Shown here in pieces: positions 8,180 to 16,862 of a stretch of DNA of 32,366 nucleotides. Below the pieces are notes generated by a model. The model saw only the letters and a program-made list of their open reading frames with translations. It was not told where the DNA came from and made no database searches. Positions within the stretch are counted from its first letter, which is position 1; each line of letters starts with the position of its first letter. Made by a program: the position numbers and the translations under genes. Origin of the DNA: Marinobacter bryozoorum (lineage in GTDB: Bacteria > Pseudomonadota > Gammaproteobacteria > Pseudomonadales > Oleiphilaceae); the NCBI RefSeq assembly GCF_023156245.1, contig NZ_JAKZAH010000012.1, positions 1 to 32,366 of the forward strand. Direction: 5' to 3'.

Positions 8180-8920
8180 ATGCTCATCATCCCCGCTATC
8201 GACCTCAAAGACGGCAAATGCGTACGCCTGCGCCAGGGCAAAATGGACGACTCCACCGAATACGGTGACGACCCCGTCGCCATGGCCGACCGCTGGGTCG
8301 ACGCCGGCGCCCGCCGCCTCCACCTCGTCGACCTCAATGGTGCCTTCGCCGGCGAACCCGTCAACGGCGAAATCGTCCGCGCCATAGCCACCAAATACCC
8401 CAACCTGCCTATACAGATCGGCGGCGGCATCCGTTCCGCAGAAACCATCGAAGCCTACCTCAAGGCCGGCGTACAGTGGGTCATCATCGGCACCAAGGCC
8501 GTCAAAGAGCCGGAATTCGTCACCGAAATGTGCAAACAGTTCCCGGGCCACATCATCGTTGGCCTCGACGCCAAGGACGGCCGCGTGGCTACCGACGGCT
8601 GGGCCGAAGTCTCCGAAGTCATGGCCACCGACCTGGCCAAACGCTTCGCCAACGACGGCGTCGAAGCCATCGTCTACACCGACATCAGCCGCGACGGCAT
8701 GATGCAGGGCGTCAACGTGGAAGCCACCGCGGCGCTGGCGGAAGAGGGCGGTATTCCCGTCATCGCCTCAGGCGGGGTCACCAACATGGACGATCTCAAA
8801 CGCCTTGCCACCGTGGCCGACAAAGGCATACTCGGCGCCATCACTGGCCGTGCCATCTACGAAGGCACACTGGATGTATCCGAAGCCCAGGCCTACTGCG
8901 ACAGCCTGAACAAAGCCTGA
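8180..8920 (+). CDS. hisA: ProFAR isomerase HisA
   Basis: 1-(5-phosphoribosyl)-5-[(5-phosphoribosylamino)methylideneamino]imidazole-4-carboxamide isomerase, a TIM barrel of 246 residues that opens the ribose to give the HisF substrate. The first-strand aspartate ([15 protein letters not shown]), the phosphate loop IQIGGGIRS, the eighth-residue aspartate region [13 protein letters not shown] and the second phosphate site IASGGV are visible. AAGGAA lies 9 bases before the ATG. Codon use is striking: glutamate is GAA 14 times and GAG twice, and leucine is often CTC, unlike hisF just downstream, where GAG and CTG dominate. Confidence 0.97.
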   Translation: MLIIPAIDLKDGKCVRLRQGKMDDSTEYGDDPVAMADRWVDAGARRLHLVDLNGAFAGEPVNGEIVRAIATKYPNLPIQIGGGIRSAETIEAYLKAGVQWVIIGTKAVKEPEFVTEMCKQFPGHIIVGLDAKDGRVATDGWAEVSEVMATDLAKRFANDGVEAIVYTDISRDGMMQGVNVEATAALAEEGGIPVIASGGVTNMDDLKRLATVADKGILGAITGRAIYEGTLDVSEAQAYCDSLNKA

Positions 8921-9010
8921 GGAGGGGCATGGCGGGCTCCCGCAGGCTCCTGGCTCAACGCTCGCACAGGCTCGCTGACAATCGAAAAACCTATGTTAAG
9001 GGACACTAGT

Positions 9011-9784
9011 ATGTCACTGGCAAAGCGCATTATTCCCTGCCTCGACGTGGACAAGGGCCGCGTGGTCAAGGGCGTCAACTTCGTCGACATCCGGGATGCC
9101 GGCGACCCGGTAGAAGTCGCCCGCAAGTACAACGAACAGGGCGCCGACGAGATAACCTTCCTGGATATCACCGCCAGCCACGAGAGTCGTGACACCACCT
9201 ATGAGACTGTCGAGCGCATGGCGGCCGAGGTCTTTATCCCGCTGACCGTTGGCGGCGGCGTGCGCACAGTGGACGATATCCGCAAGCTGCTCAATGCCGG
9301 TGCCGACAAGGTTTCCATCAACACCGCCGCCGTTTTCAACCCGGAGTTTGTCCGCGAAGCCGCCGAGCGGTTTGGCAGCCAGTGTATCGTGGTGGCCATC
9401 GATGCCAAGCAGGTGAGCAGCGAAGGTGAAGAGCCCCGCTGGGAAATCTTTACCCATGGCGGCCGCAAGCCTACCGGTCTCGACGCCGTCGAGTGGGCCC
9501 GCAAGATGGTCGCCATGGGTGCGGGTGAGCTGCTGCTGACCAGTATGGACCGGGATGGCACCAAGATCGGCTTTGACCTGGGACTGACCCGGGCGGTGAG
9601 CGATGCAGTGGTGGTGCCGGTGATCGCCTCAGGCGGTGTGGGTGAGTTGCAGCACCTGGCGGATGGCGTCACCAAAGGTGGTGCCGATGCGGTGCTGGCG
9701 GCTTCGATTTTCCACTTCGGGCAGCACACGATTCCCGAGGCCAAGGCGTTTATGAAGGCCCAGGGGATTGAAGTCCGGGAGTGA
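9011..9784 (+). CDS. hisF: Imidazole glycerol phosphate synthase, cyclase subunit HisF
   Basis: TIM-barrel partner of HisH that uses channelled ammonia to form imidazole-glycerol-phosphate and AICAR. The 257-residue product has the catalytic aspartates in [15 protein letters not shown] and [15 protein letters not shown], and the phosphate-binding segments LTVGGGVRT and VIASGGVG. The ATG at 9011 is chosen because it gives the family N terminus [13 protein letters not shown]; an upstream in-frame start at 8993 would add six unrelated residues. AAGGGA at 8998-9003 fits a ribosome binding site. Last gene of the visible his cluster; hisI and hisE do not follow, because a gene-free repeat region comes next. 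Confidence 0.97.
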   Translation: MSLAKRIIPCLDVDKGRVVKGVNFVDIRDAGDPVEVARKYNEQGADEITFLDITASHESRDTTYETVERMAAEVFIPLTVGGGVRTVDDIRKLLNAGADKVSINTAAVFNPEFVREAAERFGSQCIVVAIDAKQVSSEGEEPRWEIFTHGGRKPTGLDAVEWARKMVAMGAGELLLTSMDRDGTKIGFDLGLTRAVSDAVVVPVIASGGVGELQHLADGVTKGGADAVLAASIFHFGQHTIPEAKAFMKAQGIEVRE

Positions 9785-10100
9785 TATTTTGCCACGGCCC
9801 TTCGACAAGCTCAGGGTGAACGGAAAACAGATAAAAGAGCTTTTGGCCACGAAATCCACGAAATCCACTAAAAAGATTTAATTGAACGTGTATTGCCACG
9901 GACACTCACTGACTCTCACGGACAATAACTTTTTTACTCAAGGCCCCGCCAGGGGCGTCCGTGGCAAAAGAATTCTTTAATCTTTCCTTTCCGTGGATTT
10001 AGTGGATTTCGTGGCAAAAAAATCCTTCATCTTTTCTTTTTATCGTTCGCCCTGAGCCCGTCGAAGGGCCGTGGCCAATAAGCCTTGAGCTTTCAGCTGG
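9785..10100. repeat. Gene-free, triple-nested inverted repeat
   Basis: Three inverted-repeat pairs are nested in mirror order. The outer pair is 9791-9822 against 10044-10075 (about 29 of 32 positions complementary), built on the CCTTCGACAAGCTCAGGG type of dispersed proteobacterial repeat. The middle pair is 9846-9868 against 9993-10015, made of GAAATCCAC/GTGGATTT units. The inner pair is TTGCCACGGAC (9893-9903) against GTCCGTGGCAA (9957-9967). Between the layers lie A/T-rich spacers. No coding region is seen. It separates convergent hisF and yibQ and may act in termination, but its size and layering suggest successive insertion of mobile palindromes into one another. Confidence 0.85.
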
Positions 10101-10937
10101 TCAGTCTCCACGACTCCGGGCCACAGACGTCACGATCTCCCGCTTTTCTCCCTCCGCAAACATCCTCCGGTTACCGTTGCGAATAGCCCAGATGCCGCTG
10201 ACAGTGGCGACCGATATGCCCTGTTCGTCCAGTTCCGGTAGGGCTTTTTCCAGGTAGTCCACGGTAACCGTGTGGGGATGGCCGATGGCGATGGCCGTGC
10301 CATTTTCGCGGGCTTTGCGGATCAGTTGCTGGAACTGCTGATGAACGAATGCCTCGGTTTGTTCGTGGTCGAGGAATACGTCCCGGGTCAGGCTCGGGAT
10401 GTTGCCTTCCGCGGCCACACGGCCCGCTACCGTGGTGGCGATGGTACGGCTGTCGACGAAGTAGAGGGGGTAGTGGTGCAATTCTTCCATCACCCAGCTC
10501 ATGGGTTCGGATAACTGGGTCAGCAGGCTGCCCATGTGGTTATTGACGCCCTGGACGTGGGGGATCGCATGGAGGGCCTGTCGCAGGGTTTGGGTCAGGG
10601 TGGCTTTGTCCATGTCGACGGTAAGGCCGCCGGCACCGAGGCCGATGCTCCGGGTGTTGTCCATCGGGGCGTGCAGCATCACTTCCTTGTGGTTGCGGTG
10701 GGCCAGGGTGGCCAGTTCGGTGGTGTGGCGCCGGTACGGGAGGAATGCCAGTGTCAGGGGCTGGTCCATGTCGATCAGCCGGCGGCCTTCGTAGGCGTTG
10801 GCGCCCATGTCATCGATGATGATGGCAATGGTAGGCTGCAAGCCCTCCACTGCAGGGGGCGCCTCCATGTCCCCGGCGGTGCCCGGCGTTGATGCCAGCA
10901 GCAACACCAGCGCCGCGAGGCTAGTGCAGAACCTCAC
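10101..10937 (-). CDS. Divergent polysaccharide deacetylase family protein (YibQ-like)
   Basis: A 278-residue exported protein of the divergent polysaccharide deacetylase group (YibQ). The signal peptide is at residues 1-22 (MRFCTSLAALVLLLASTPGTAG). The NodB-like barrel keeps the aspartate pair in IAIIIDDMGANAYEG, the histidine in VMLHAPMD, VNNHMGS, and the C-terminal AIAIGHPH. The substrate is unknown for the family. The start is a GTG overlapping the ctpA stop codon (GTGA, 10934-10937), so it is coupled to ctpA, and the order envC-ctpA-yibQ suggests a role in cell-wall turnover. It is last in the gpmI-envC-ctpA-yibQ gene run. Confidence 0.88.
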   Translation of the reverse strand: MRFCTSLAALVLLLASTPGTAGDMEAPPAVEGLQPTIAIIIDDMGANAYEGRRLIDMDQPLTLAFLPYRRHTTELATLAHRNHKEVMLHAPMDNTRSIGLGAGGLTVDMDKATLTQTLRQALHAIPHVQGVNNHMGSLLTQLSEPMSWVMEELHHYPLYFVDSRTIATTVAGRVAAEGNIPSLTRDVFLDHEQTEAFVHQQFQQLIRKARENGTAIAIGHPHTVTVDYLEKALPELDEQGISVATVSGIWAIRNGNRRMFAEGEKREIVTSVARSRGD

Positions 10938-12283
10938 TCTGACGGATCTCCCCGTTTACTGAGAATGCCGATGCCCTTGAGCAGGTTCAGCGCGGAGCGC
11001 AGCTGGTAGTCCCGGTCGATTTCCGGGTTGCTGGTGCCCTGCTGGTCTTCCGGGCGAATGTCGCCTTCGCCGTTTTCCAGGTGGCCGCTGAGGCTCGCCT
11101 CGCTGAAGAAGGGGCCGCCTTCAATTTCGGTCAGGGTCGCCGGGCGAACCTCGATGTCCGGTGCGATGCCCCGGGCCTGGATGGAGCGGCCGTCCGGGGT
11201 GAAGTAACGGGCAGTGGTCATCTTGATGGCGTGGGTCTCGTCCAGCGGAACCACCGTCTGTACCGAGCCCTTGCCGAAGGAGCGGGTGCCCATGACAACC
11301 GCCCGTTCATGGTCCTGCAGGGCGCCGGCCAGGATTTCGGAGGCAGACGCTGAGCCTCCGTTGATCAGCACCACGATGGGCGCACCGTTGGCAACGTCGC
11401 CGGCCTTGGCGTTGAAGCGAAGGCGTGAACTCTGGATTCGTCCCTCTGTATAGACAATCAGCCCATCGTCCAGCAATGCATCAGAGGTTGCCACCGCCGC
11501 CTGCAGGATGCCGCCGGGGTTGTTGCGCACATCGATGATCAGGCCATCCAGGTCGCCGCCGTTGTCGCCCATCAGGGACTCGATGGCATCCACGAACTGG
11601 TCGCCGGTTTCCTCCTGGAACTGGGTGATGCGAACGTAGCCGTAACCAGGCTCCAGCATGCGGGACTTGATGCTGGTGACCTTGATGATGGCCCGCTCCA
11701 CGTCGATTTCAATGGGAGCGCTCTCACCGTCACGCATAATGGTGAGGGTCAGGGTGGTGCCCGGTTTGCCGCGCATGCGGGTAACCGCGTCCTGCAGGCT
11801 CATGCCCTTCACCGGTTCATCACCGAGTTTGATGATCAGGTCGCCGGCCTGGATGCCTGCCCGTTGCGCCGGCGTGTCGTCGATCGGGGCAATGACCTTG
11901 ACGAAGCCGTCTTCCATGCCCACTTCAATACCCAGCCCTCCGAACTCGCCGCTGGTGCTTTCTTCCAGCGCTTCGTATTCCGTGGGTTCCAGGTAGGCTG
12001 AGTGAGGGTCGAGTCCGGAAAGCATGCCCTTGATAGCGCTCTCCAGGAGTTCCTTGTCAGAAACGTCCTCTACATAGGCTTCCTTTATACGGCTGAATAC
12101 CTCGGTGAACTTGCGCAGGTCATCCAGGGGAAGGGCAGCTTCTTCGCCCTGGGGAGTGCCGTGGGGCGACAGAGTGTCGCTCGGCCGGGGCTCCTGGGCA
12201 CTGGCAAAGGTGCCATACAGGCAGCAAAAGGCGAGCAAGCCGCCGAAAAGCGTGGTTCTACGACCTTGGATAACCCGTTTCAT
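10934..12283 (-). CDS. ctpA: S41 family C-terminal processing peptidase (CtpA)
   Basis: Periplasmic serine protease that, in Pseudomonas, trims peptidoglycan cross-link hydrolases. The 449-residue protein has a signal peptide ending near ASAQ (residue 29), an S41 N-terminal helical region (FSRIKEAYVEDVSDKELLESAI), a PDZ domain (about 95-175, with GLGIEVGMEDGFVKVIAPI) and the catalytic S41 domain. The Ser-Lys dyad is visible as the serine in NGGSASASEILAGAL and the lysine in FGKGSVQTV. The 3' end overlaps yibQ by 4 bases; envC lies 122 bases upstream. The partner lipoprotein LbcA is not in the window. Confidence 0.93.
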   Translation of the reverse strand: MKRVIQGRRTTLFGGLLAFCCLYGTFASAQEPRPSDTLSPHGTPQGEEAALPLDDLRKFTEVFSRIKEAYVEDVSDKELLESAIKGMLSGLDPHSAYLEPTEYEALEESTSGEFGGLGIEVGMEDGFVKVIAPIDDTPAQRAGIQAGDLIIKLGDEPVKGMSLQDAVTRMRGKPGTTLTLTIMRDGESAPIEIDVERAIIKVTSIKSRMLEPGYGYVRITQFQEETGDQFVDAIESLMGDNGGDLDGLIIDVRNNPGGILQAAVATSDALLDDGLIVYTEGRIQSSRLRFNAKAGDVANGAPIVVLINGGSASASEILAGALQDHERAVVMGTRSFGKGSVQTVVPLDETHAIKMTTARYFTPDGRSIQARGIAPDIEVRPATLTEIEGGPFFSEASLSGHLENGEGDIRPEDQQGTSNPEIDRDYQLRSALNLLKGIGILSKRGDPSE

Positions 12284-12405
12284 TCAGCTTTCCTGTTGTG
12301 AGGCTGGAGGTACGGCAACCGTACTCCGGATTCAGTGTTACGCCGGTCAGTATGGCGCCCCCCGACGCGTTTGTCAGCCCGGGCATGCGCACCGTAGTCG
12401 TTGTT

Positions 12406-13578
12406 TTAGCGGCGTTTGAGCCAGCCTGTGGGGTTCTGGGGCTTGCCGTTGCGACGAAGTTCAAAGTACACCGCGGGGTCCTGGGTGCCACCGGTCCGGC
12501 CCGCCAGCGCGATCGTCTGACCGGCCCGTACCCAGTCGCCGGGGCTGGTCAGAAGGCTGGAGCTGTGGCCGTACAGGGTCATGTAGCCTTCGCCATGGTC
12601 GATAATCGTCAACATACCGAACCCCCTTAGCCAGTTGGAAAACACCACCCGGCCGTAGTGCACGGCCTTGACCTCGGCCTCTTCCTCGGTGTTTACAAGA
12701 ATACCGTTGCGACGCAGGTGACCCTGGGCCATGGAGCCGCCAAAGGCCGCCACCAGGCGGCCCTCCGCAGGCCAGGCCAGGTCGCCCCGACGATTACTGA
12801 AGGGCTCTGTCTCGGTGGGTGAGGGGATGTTGGCAATGGCTTCTTCCACCTCTTTCAGCAGCTTCTCAAGACGTTCCCTGTCGGCCTCGAGGCGGCTGCG
12901 TTCATCCCGGCGGGCGGCGATATCCTGTTCCAGGCTGGCGAGGGTTTTCTCCCGGGTGGCCTGCTGTGCCTGGAGCTCCCGGTGGCGCTGGTCGGCTTCT
13001 TTTTCCAGCCGCACTACCTCCGCCTGGGCCTCCAGTTTGCGTTGCCGGGTGGTATTCAGTTCAGCGAGGGTATTGTTAAAGGTTTCCAGGCGCTGCAGGT
13101 TATCGCCACTGAGATACTCGTAGTAGGTCATGGTGCGGGCGATTTCCTGGGGATTCGCCTCGTTCAGCAGAACCTTGATGGCCGGGGCCTGGCCCTCCAT
13201 CCAGGCACCCCGTAGCTGGTGCTTGAGGGCGGTGCGCTGCTCACGCAGGCTCTGTTCCAGGTCCTTTTCCTGCTGTTCCAGTTCACCCAGTTCCCGGGCC
13301 TGTTGTTGACGCCTTTCCTGCAACTCCCGGCGCTCACGGGTCAGGCGGCTGATTTCTTTCTCGGTGCGAGACAGGGTTTGTTCCAGCGCCGACCGATCTT
13401 CCTCGGCTTCCGACAGCCATGCGTCGATTTTCGCAATGTCTTTCTTGAGAGCCTCTACCTGGGCTGGTGTGACCTGTTCCTGGGCGTAGGCGGAGCCGAT
13501 CAGCATTAACGCAAAAAGCGCCAGCCGGAGGGTTCCGGTGGCGCCTGTTACGGTTCTTGCAATGGCCTCAATCGCCAT
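12406..13578 (-). CDS. envC: EnvC-like murein hydrolase activator with LytM domain
   Basis: A 390-residue exported septal factor that activates N-acetylmuramyl-L-alanine amidases (AmiA/AmiB) during division. It has a signal peptide ending at GSAYAQ, a long coiled coil (about residues 30-255, rich in Glu, Arg, Gln and Leu heptads) and a C-terminal LytM/M23 domain. The LytM domain lacks metal ligands: the usual first His/Asp site is RNGILVNTEEEAEV, and the HxH site reads VYFELR, with only YGHSS kept. This fits an activator and not a peptidase. The ATG at 13578 (GAGG nine bases upstream) is preferred to an upstream TTG at 13599 that abuts the gpmI stop codon. Confidence 0.92.
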   Translation of the reverse strand: MAIEAIARTVTGATGTLRLALFALMLIGSAYAQEQVTPAQVEALKKDIAKIDAWLSEAEEDRSALEQTLSRTEKEISRLTRERRELQERRQQQARELGELEQQEKDLEQSLREQRTALKHQLRGAWMEGQAPAIKVLLNEANPQEIARTMTYYEYLSGDNLQRLETFNNTLAELNTTRQRKLEAQAEVVRLEKEADQRHRELQAQQATREKTLASLEQDIAARRDERSRLEADRERLEKLLKEVEEAIANIPSPTETEPFSNRRGDLAWPAEGRLVAAFGGSMAQGHLRRNGILVNTEEEAEVKAVHYGRVVFSNWLRGFGMLTIIDHGEGYMTLYGHSSSLLTSPGDWVRAGQTIALAGRTGGTQDPAVYFELRRNGKPQNPTGWLKRR

Positions 13579-13599
13579 AGCTGGCGGCCTCAATGGCAA

Positions 13600-15153
13600 T
13601 CAGCCCTGGCCCACTTCGACCAGGCTATGGCCGGACATTTCTCCGGGCTGTTTCAGGCCCATCAGGGTCAGCAGCGAGGGAGCCACATCGCTCAGGCTGC
13701 CGTCGTCTTTCAGGGATACCTGACGGTGGCCAATATAGACCAGGGGCACCGGGCCAACGGTGTGGGCGGTGTGAACCTGTCCGGAGGACGGGTCGGTCAT
13801 CTGTTCGCAGTTGCCGTGGTCGGCGGTGACCAGGGCCTCGCCGCCCACTTCCTCCAGGGCCCCGGCGATACGGGCAACGCACTGGTCGACGCATTCAGCG
13901 GCCTTGATGGCGGCATCCAGCTTGCCGGTATGGCCAACCATATCGCCGTTGGCATAGTTACAGATCACCAGGTCGTACTTGCCGCTTTTGATAGCCTCTA
14001 CCAGCTTGTCGGTCACTTCCGGAGCGCTCATTTCCGGCTGCAGGTCATAGGTGGCCACCTTGGGGGAGGGCACCAGGATCCGGTCTTCACCCTCGAACGG
14101 CGTTTCCAGGCCACCATTAAAAAAGAAGGTAACGTGGGCGTACTTCTCGGTTTCTGCGATGCGCAGCTGGGTCTTCCCGAGGGACGACACATATTCGCCG
14201 AGACCGTTTTTCAGTTGCTCCGGCGGGTAAGCGCAGGAGGTTTTGATATCGGCTGCATACTCGGTAAGCATCACGAAATCGGCCAGGGCCGGGTGCTTGC
14301 GGCGCTCGAAGCCATCGAAATCCTTTTCAACAAAGGCTCGGGTCATTTCCCGGGCCCGGTCGGCGCGGAAGTTCATGAACAGCACTGAATCACCATCGTT
14401 GATGGTGGCATCCGGCTCATTGTCACCCTGGATGCGAGTGGCCTTCACAAACTCATCGTTCTCGCCCCGCTCATAGGCTTCGTCGATGGCGGTTAACGGA
14501 TCAGGGGCGGTAAATTCCGCCTCGCCCAGGGTCAGCAGGTTGTAGGCTTCCTCTACCCGGTCCCAGCGATTGTCCCGGTCCATGGCGAAATAACGGCCGA
14601 CGATGGAAGCCACCCGGCCAACGCCCAGGGATTTCATCTTCGCCGAGGCTTTCTCGAGTGACGGGCGAGCGCTGCGGGGCGGCATGTCGCGGCCGTCGAG
14701 GAAGGCATGGATATAGACCCGCTTTGCACCCTTGCTGGCGGCCAGTTCAGCGGCGGCAAGGATGTGCTCCTCATGGGCGTGGACCCCGCCCGGTGACAGC
14801 AGGCCCATCAGGTGGACGGCACCGTCGTTGGTGACGGCCTTGTCGATGGCGGCGCACAGGGCCGGGTTTTCATTGAACGTGCCGTCTTCCAGGTCCTTGT
14901 CGATGCGCGTAAGGCTCTGGTAAACCACCCGGCCGGCACCCAGGTTCATATGGCCGACTTCCGAATTGCCCATCTGCCCCTGGGGCAGGCCCACGAACAT
15001 GCCCGAGGTATTGATCAGGGTTTTCGGCTGCTCCGCCCAGACCTTGTCCCAGAACGGGGTATTGGCGTTGCTGATGGCGTTGTCTTCGGCGGGGTCACGG
15101 TGGCCCCAGCCGTCCAGTATGATCAGTGCCGTCGTCTTGCGAGTGCTGGTCAT
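13600..15153 (-). CDS. gpmI: 2,3-bisphosphoglycerate-independent phosphoglycerate mutase
   Basis: Interconverts 3- and 2-phosphoglycerate in glycolysis and gluconeogenesis using two manganese ions and a phosphoserine intermediate. The 517-residue alkaline-phosphatase-like protein has the first metal site ALIILDGWG, the catalytic serine in [15 protein letters not shown], the substrate loop [13 protein letters not shown] and the later metal ligands in [15 protein letters not shown] and [13 protein letters not shown]. The length is standard. It is followed by envC after about 20 bases, an order also known in Pseudomonas. Confidence 0.97.
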   Translation of the reverse strand: MTSTRKTTALIILDGWGHRDPAEDNAISNANTPFWDKVWAEQPKTLINTSGMFVGLPQGQMGNSEVGHMNLGAGRVVYQSLTRIDKDLEDGTFNENPALCAAIDKAVTNDGAVHLMGLLSPGGVHAHEEHILAAAELAASKGAKRVYIHAFLDGRDMPPRSARPSLEKASAKMKSLGVGRVASIVGRYFAMDRDNRWDRVEEAYNLLTLGEAEFTAPDPLTAIDEAYERGENDEFVKATRIQGDNEPDATINDGDSVLFMNFRADRAREMTRAFVEKDFDGFERRKHPALADFVMLTEYAADIKTSCAYPPEQLKNGLGEYVSSLGKTQLRIAETEKYAHVTFFFNGGLETPFEGEDRILVPSPKVATYDLQPEMSAPEVTDKLVEAIKSGKYDLVICNYANGDMVGHTGKLDAAIKAAECVDQCVARIAGALEEVGGEALVTADHGNCEQMTDPSSGQVHTAHTVGPVPLVYIGHRQVSLKDDGSLSDVAPSLLTLMGLKQPGEMSGHSLVEVGQG

Positions 15154-15308
15154 TACTCAATCCGGTGTGGTTGTGGAGGGCCGGCGAATGGCTCCGAACA
15201 CGCTGGGGAACCGGTTCCCGGGCCTCCGGGGAATTTGAGGCTGAATTCTAACCCGAATCGGGTGTTCCGGGCTACGGACACCGCCTTCTGTCCCCGGCGG
15301 AGGGTGTG

Positions 15309-15314
15309 TATAAT
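15309..15314 (+). promoter_or_regulatory. Candidate -10 box for the rhodanese-secB operon
   Basis: TATAAT lies 30 bases before the rhodanese ATG in the divergent gap with gpmI. The -35 candidate at 15286-15291 (TTCTGT) is weak. Inverted repeat ACCCG/CGGGT (about 15251-15263) lies upstream; its meaning is unknown. Confidence 0.35.
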
Positions 15315-15344
15315 CCGGCCAAATTATTCTTTCGGGACAGGTTC

Positions 15345-15761
15345 ATGGAACGGTTGCTTGAGTTCGTCGTAAATCATTACATTCTGGTATCTATCTTCGC
15401 GGCCCTGCTGCTGGCGCTGTTCTTCCTGGAGAGTCGCCGGGGTGGCAAGAAGGTATCCGCACAGCAGGCTGTGAACCTGATTAACCGCGATGAGGCCGTA
15501 GTGGTGGACATTCGCGACCGCAAGGAATTCAATGAGGGGCGCATTACCGGCTCCATCCACATCCCCCTGAACGCCATCAAGGACCGTGCCGGGGAATTGA
15601 AGAAGCACCAGGACAAGACCGTTATCGTGGTGGACAAGATGGGCCAGCATGCCGCCATGGCGGTTAAGCAGCTCAATGCCGAAGGCTACGACAACGTGGT
15701 ACGGCTCAGTGGCGGCATCGGCGACTGGAAGGCGTCCAGCCTTCCCCTGGTGAAGAAATAA
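15345..15761 (+). CDS. Membrane-anchored rhodanese-like protein lacking the catalytic cysteine (YibN-like)
   Basis: A 138-residue protein with one N-terminal membrane helix (about residues 11-28, YILVSIFAALLLALFFL) and a single rhodanese domain (VSAQQAVNLINRDEAVVVDIRDRKEFNEGRI to the end). The active-site loop, normally carrying the sulfur-accepting cysteine, reads VVDKMGQHAA, with Asp and Lys and no cysteine, so sulfurtransferase activity is not expected. The architecture and the position beside secB match YibN. The ATG at 15345 gives the membrane helix directly. It lies 32 bases before secB. In Pseudomonas, as I recall, a glutaredoxin gene (grx) lies between these two; here it is absent. 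Confidence 0.88.
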   Translation: MERLLEFVVNHYILVSIFAALLLALFFLESRRGGKKVSAQQAVNLINRDEAVVVDIRDRKEFNEGRITGSIHIPLNAIKDRAGELKKHQDKTVIVVDKMGQHAAMAVKQLNAEGYDNVVRLSGGIGDWKASSLPLVKK

Positions 15762-15793
15762 CAACCGAACGCACAAGCAAATAAGGAAAGATC

Positions 15794-16318
15794 ATGGCTG
15801 AGAACGATCAGCAGGCTGCCGGCGGCAGCAACGAAAACGCCAACCAGAACCAGCCGCAGTTCGCACTGCAGCGCATCTACGTGAAGGACCTGTCCTTCGA
15901 ATCGCCCAATGCGCCGGATGTTTTCCAGCAGCAGTGGAAGCCGTCCGTGAACATGGACCTGAACACTTCCCACAACAAGGTGAGCGACACCCAGTACGAA
16001 GTGGTGCTGCACATTACCATCACCGCCAAGGTGGAAGACAAGGTGGCCTACCTGGTGGAAATCCAGCAGGCCGGTGTGTTCCTGCTCAACGGCTTCCCCG
16101 AGCAACAGGTACCGCCCATGCTGGGCGCCTATTGCCCGAACCTGCTTTTCCCCTATGCCCGCGAGACCATCGATAACGTGGTCAACAAGGGCAGCTTCCC
16201 GGCCCTGATGCTGGCGCCGGTGAACTTCGACGCGATCTTTGCCCAGGCGGTGAAGCGCAAGCAGGAAGAGCAGAAGCAGCAGGGCGAGGCCTCTCCGGAG
16301 GGCCAGCAGACCCACTGA
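15794..16318 (+). CDS. secB: Protein-export chaperone SecB
   Basis: Tetrameric cytosolic chaperone that holds precursors unfolded and hands them to SecA. The 174-residue protein has the family core FALQRIYVKDLSFESPNAPDVF, the strand region YEVVLHITITAKVEDKVAYLVEIQQAGVF and the conserved MLGAYCPNLLFPYARETI and GSFPALMLAPVNFDAIF. The first 20 residues are Asn/Gln-rich and the C-terminal tail (KRKQEEQKQQGEASPEGQQ) is polar, as in many marine relatives. AGGAAAG precedes the ATG. The operon ends at the terminator at 16339-16370. Confidence 0.97.
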   Translation: MAENDQQAAGGSNENANQNQPQFALQRIYVKDLSFESPNAPDVFQQQWKPSVNMDLNTSHNKVSDTQYEVVLHITITAKVEDKVAYLVEIQQAGVFLLNGFPEQQVPPMLGAYCPNLLFPYARETIDNVVNKGSFPALMLAPVNFDAIFAQAVKRKQEEQKQQGEASPEGQQTH

Positions 16319-16338
16319 GGCAACTGCCTCCAGGCCAC

Positions 16339-16370
16339 AAAAAAACCGGCTCATTGCAGCCGGTTTTTTT
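16339..16370. terminator. Bidirectional intrinsic terminator between secB and trmL
   Basis: A 13-bp perfect stem (16339-16351 with 16358-16370; core ACCGGCT/AGCCGGT) and a 6-base loop CATTGC are flanked by seven A on the left and seven T on the right. It is a textbook terminator in both directions and lies between convergent secB and trmL. Confidence 0.93.
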
Positions 16371-16389
16371 GTGGGTGTCTGACGGGTTT

Positions 16390-16854
16390 TCAGCTGGCGC
16401 CGTCAAAGCCCAGCTGGCGCCAGGCTTCGTACAGCACCACGGCTGCAGCGTTGGAAAGGTTCAGGCTGCGGCTGTGGGGCAGCATGGGAATGCGCAGCCT
16501 TCGCTCCACCGGCAGACCGTCCCGCACATCCTCCGGCAAGCCCCGGGTCTCCGGGCCGAACATCAGGTAATCCCCTTCCTCGAAGCGGACCTGGTGATAG
16601 AGCTGGCTGCCCCTGGTGGTCAGCCCGAACAAACGCCCCGGTTGTTCACTGTCCAGGAAGGCCTGGAAGCTTGCGTGCACAGTCACGCTGGCATACTCAC
16701 TGTAATCCAGCCCCGCCCGGCGCATCTGCTTGTCCTCCAGGGTAAACCCCAGTGGCTCGATCAGATGCAGGCGGCAGCCGGTGTTGGCGCAGAGCCGGAT
16801 GATATTGCCCGTGTTGGGGGGTATCTCCGGCTCGTAGAGCACGATGTTGAGCAC
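16390..16854 (-). CDS. trmL: tRNA (cytidine(34)-2'-O)-methyltransferase TrmL
   Basis: SPOUT-class methyltransferase that modifies the wobble base of leucine tRNAs with S-adenosylmethionine. The 154-residue protein contains the SPOUT signatures [21 protein letters not shown], the [14 protein letters not shown] loop and the C-terminal knot [26 protein letters not shown]. The GTG at 16854 is selected because it yields the family start (M)[16 protein letters not shown]; the longer frame overlaps the thiolase and has no family likeness. It starts only 8 bases after the thiolase stop codon, so it is probably co-transcribed, without an obvious functional link. Confidence 0.94.
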   Translation of the reverse strand: MLNIVLYEPEIPPNTGNIIRLCANTGCRLHLIEPLGFTLEDKQMRRAGLDYSEYASVTVHASFQAFLDSEQPGRLFGLTTRGSQLYHQVRFEEGDYLMFGPETRGLPEDVRDGLPVERRLRIPMLPHSRSLNLSNAAAVVLYEAWRQLGFDGAS

Positions 16855-16862
16855 AGAGGTGA

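Noticed and set aside
13579..13599. TTG start of envC abutting the gpmI stop codon
   Set aside because: The ATG at 13578 has a better ribosome binding site and gives a more usual signal peptide.
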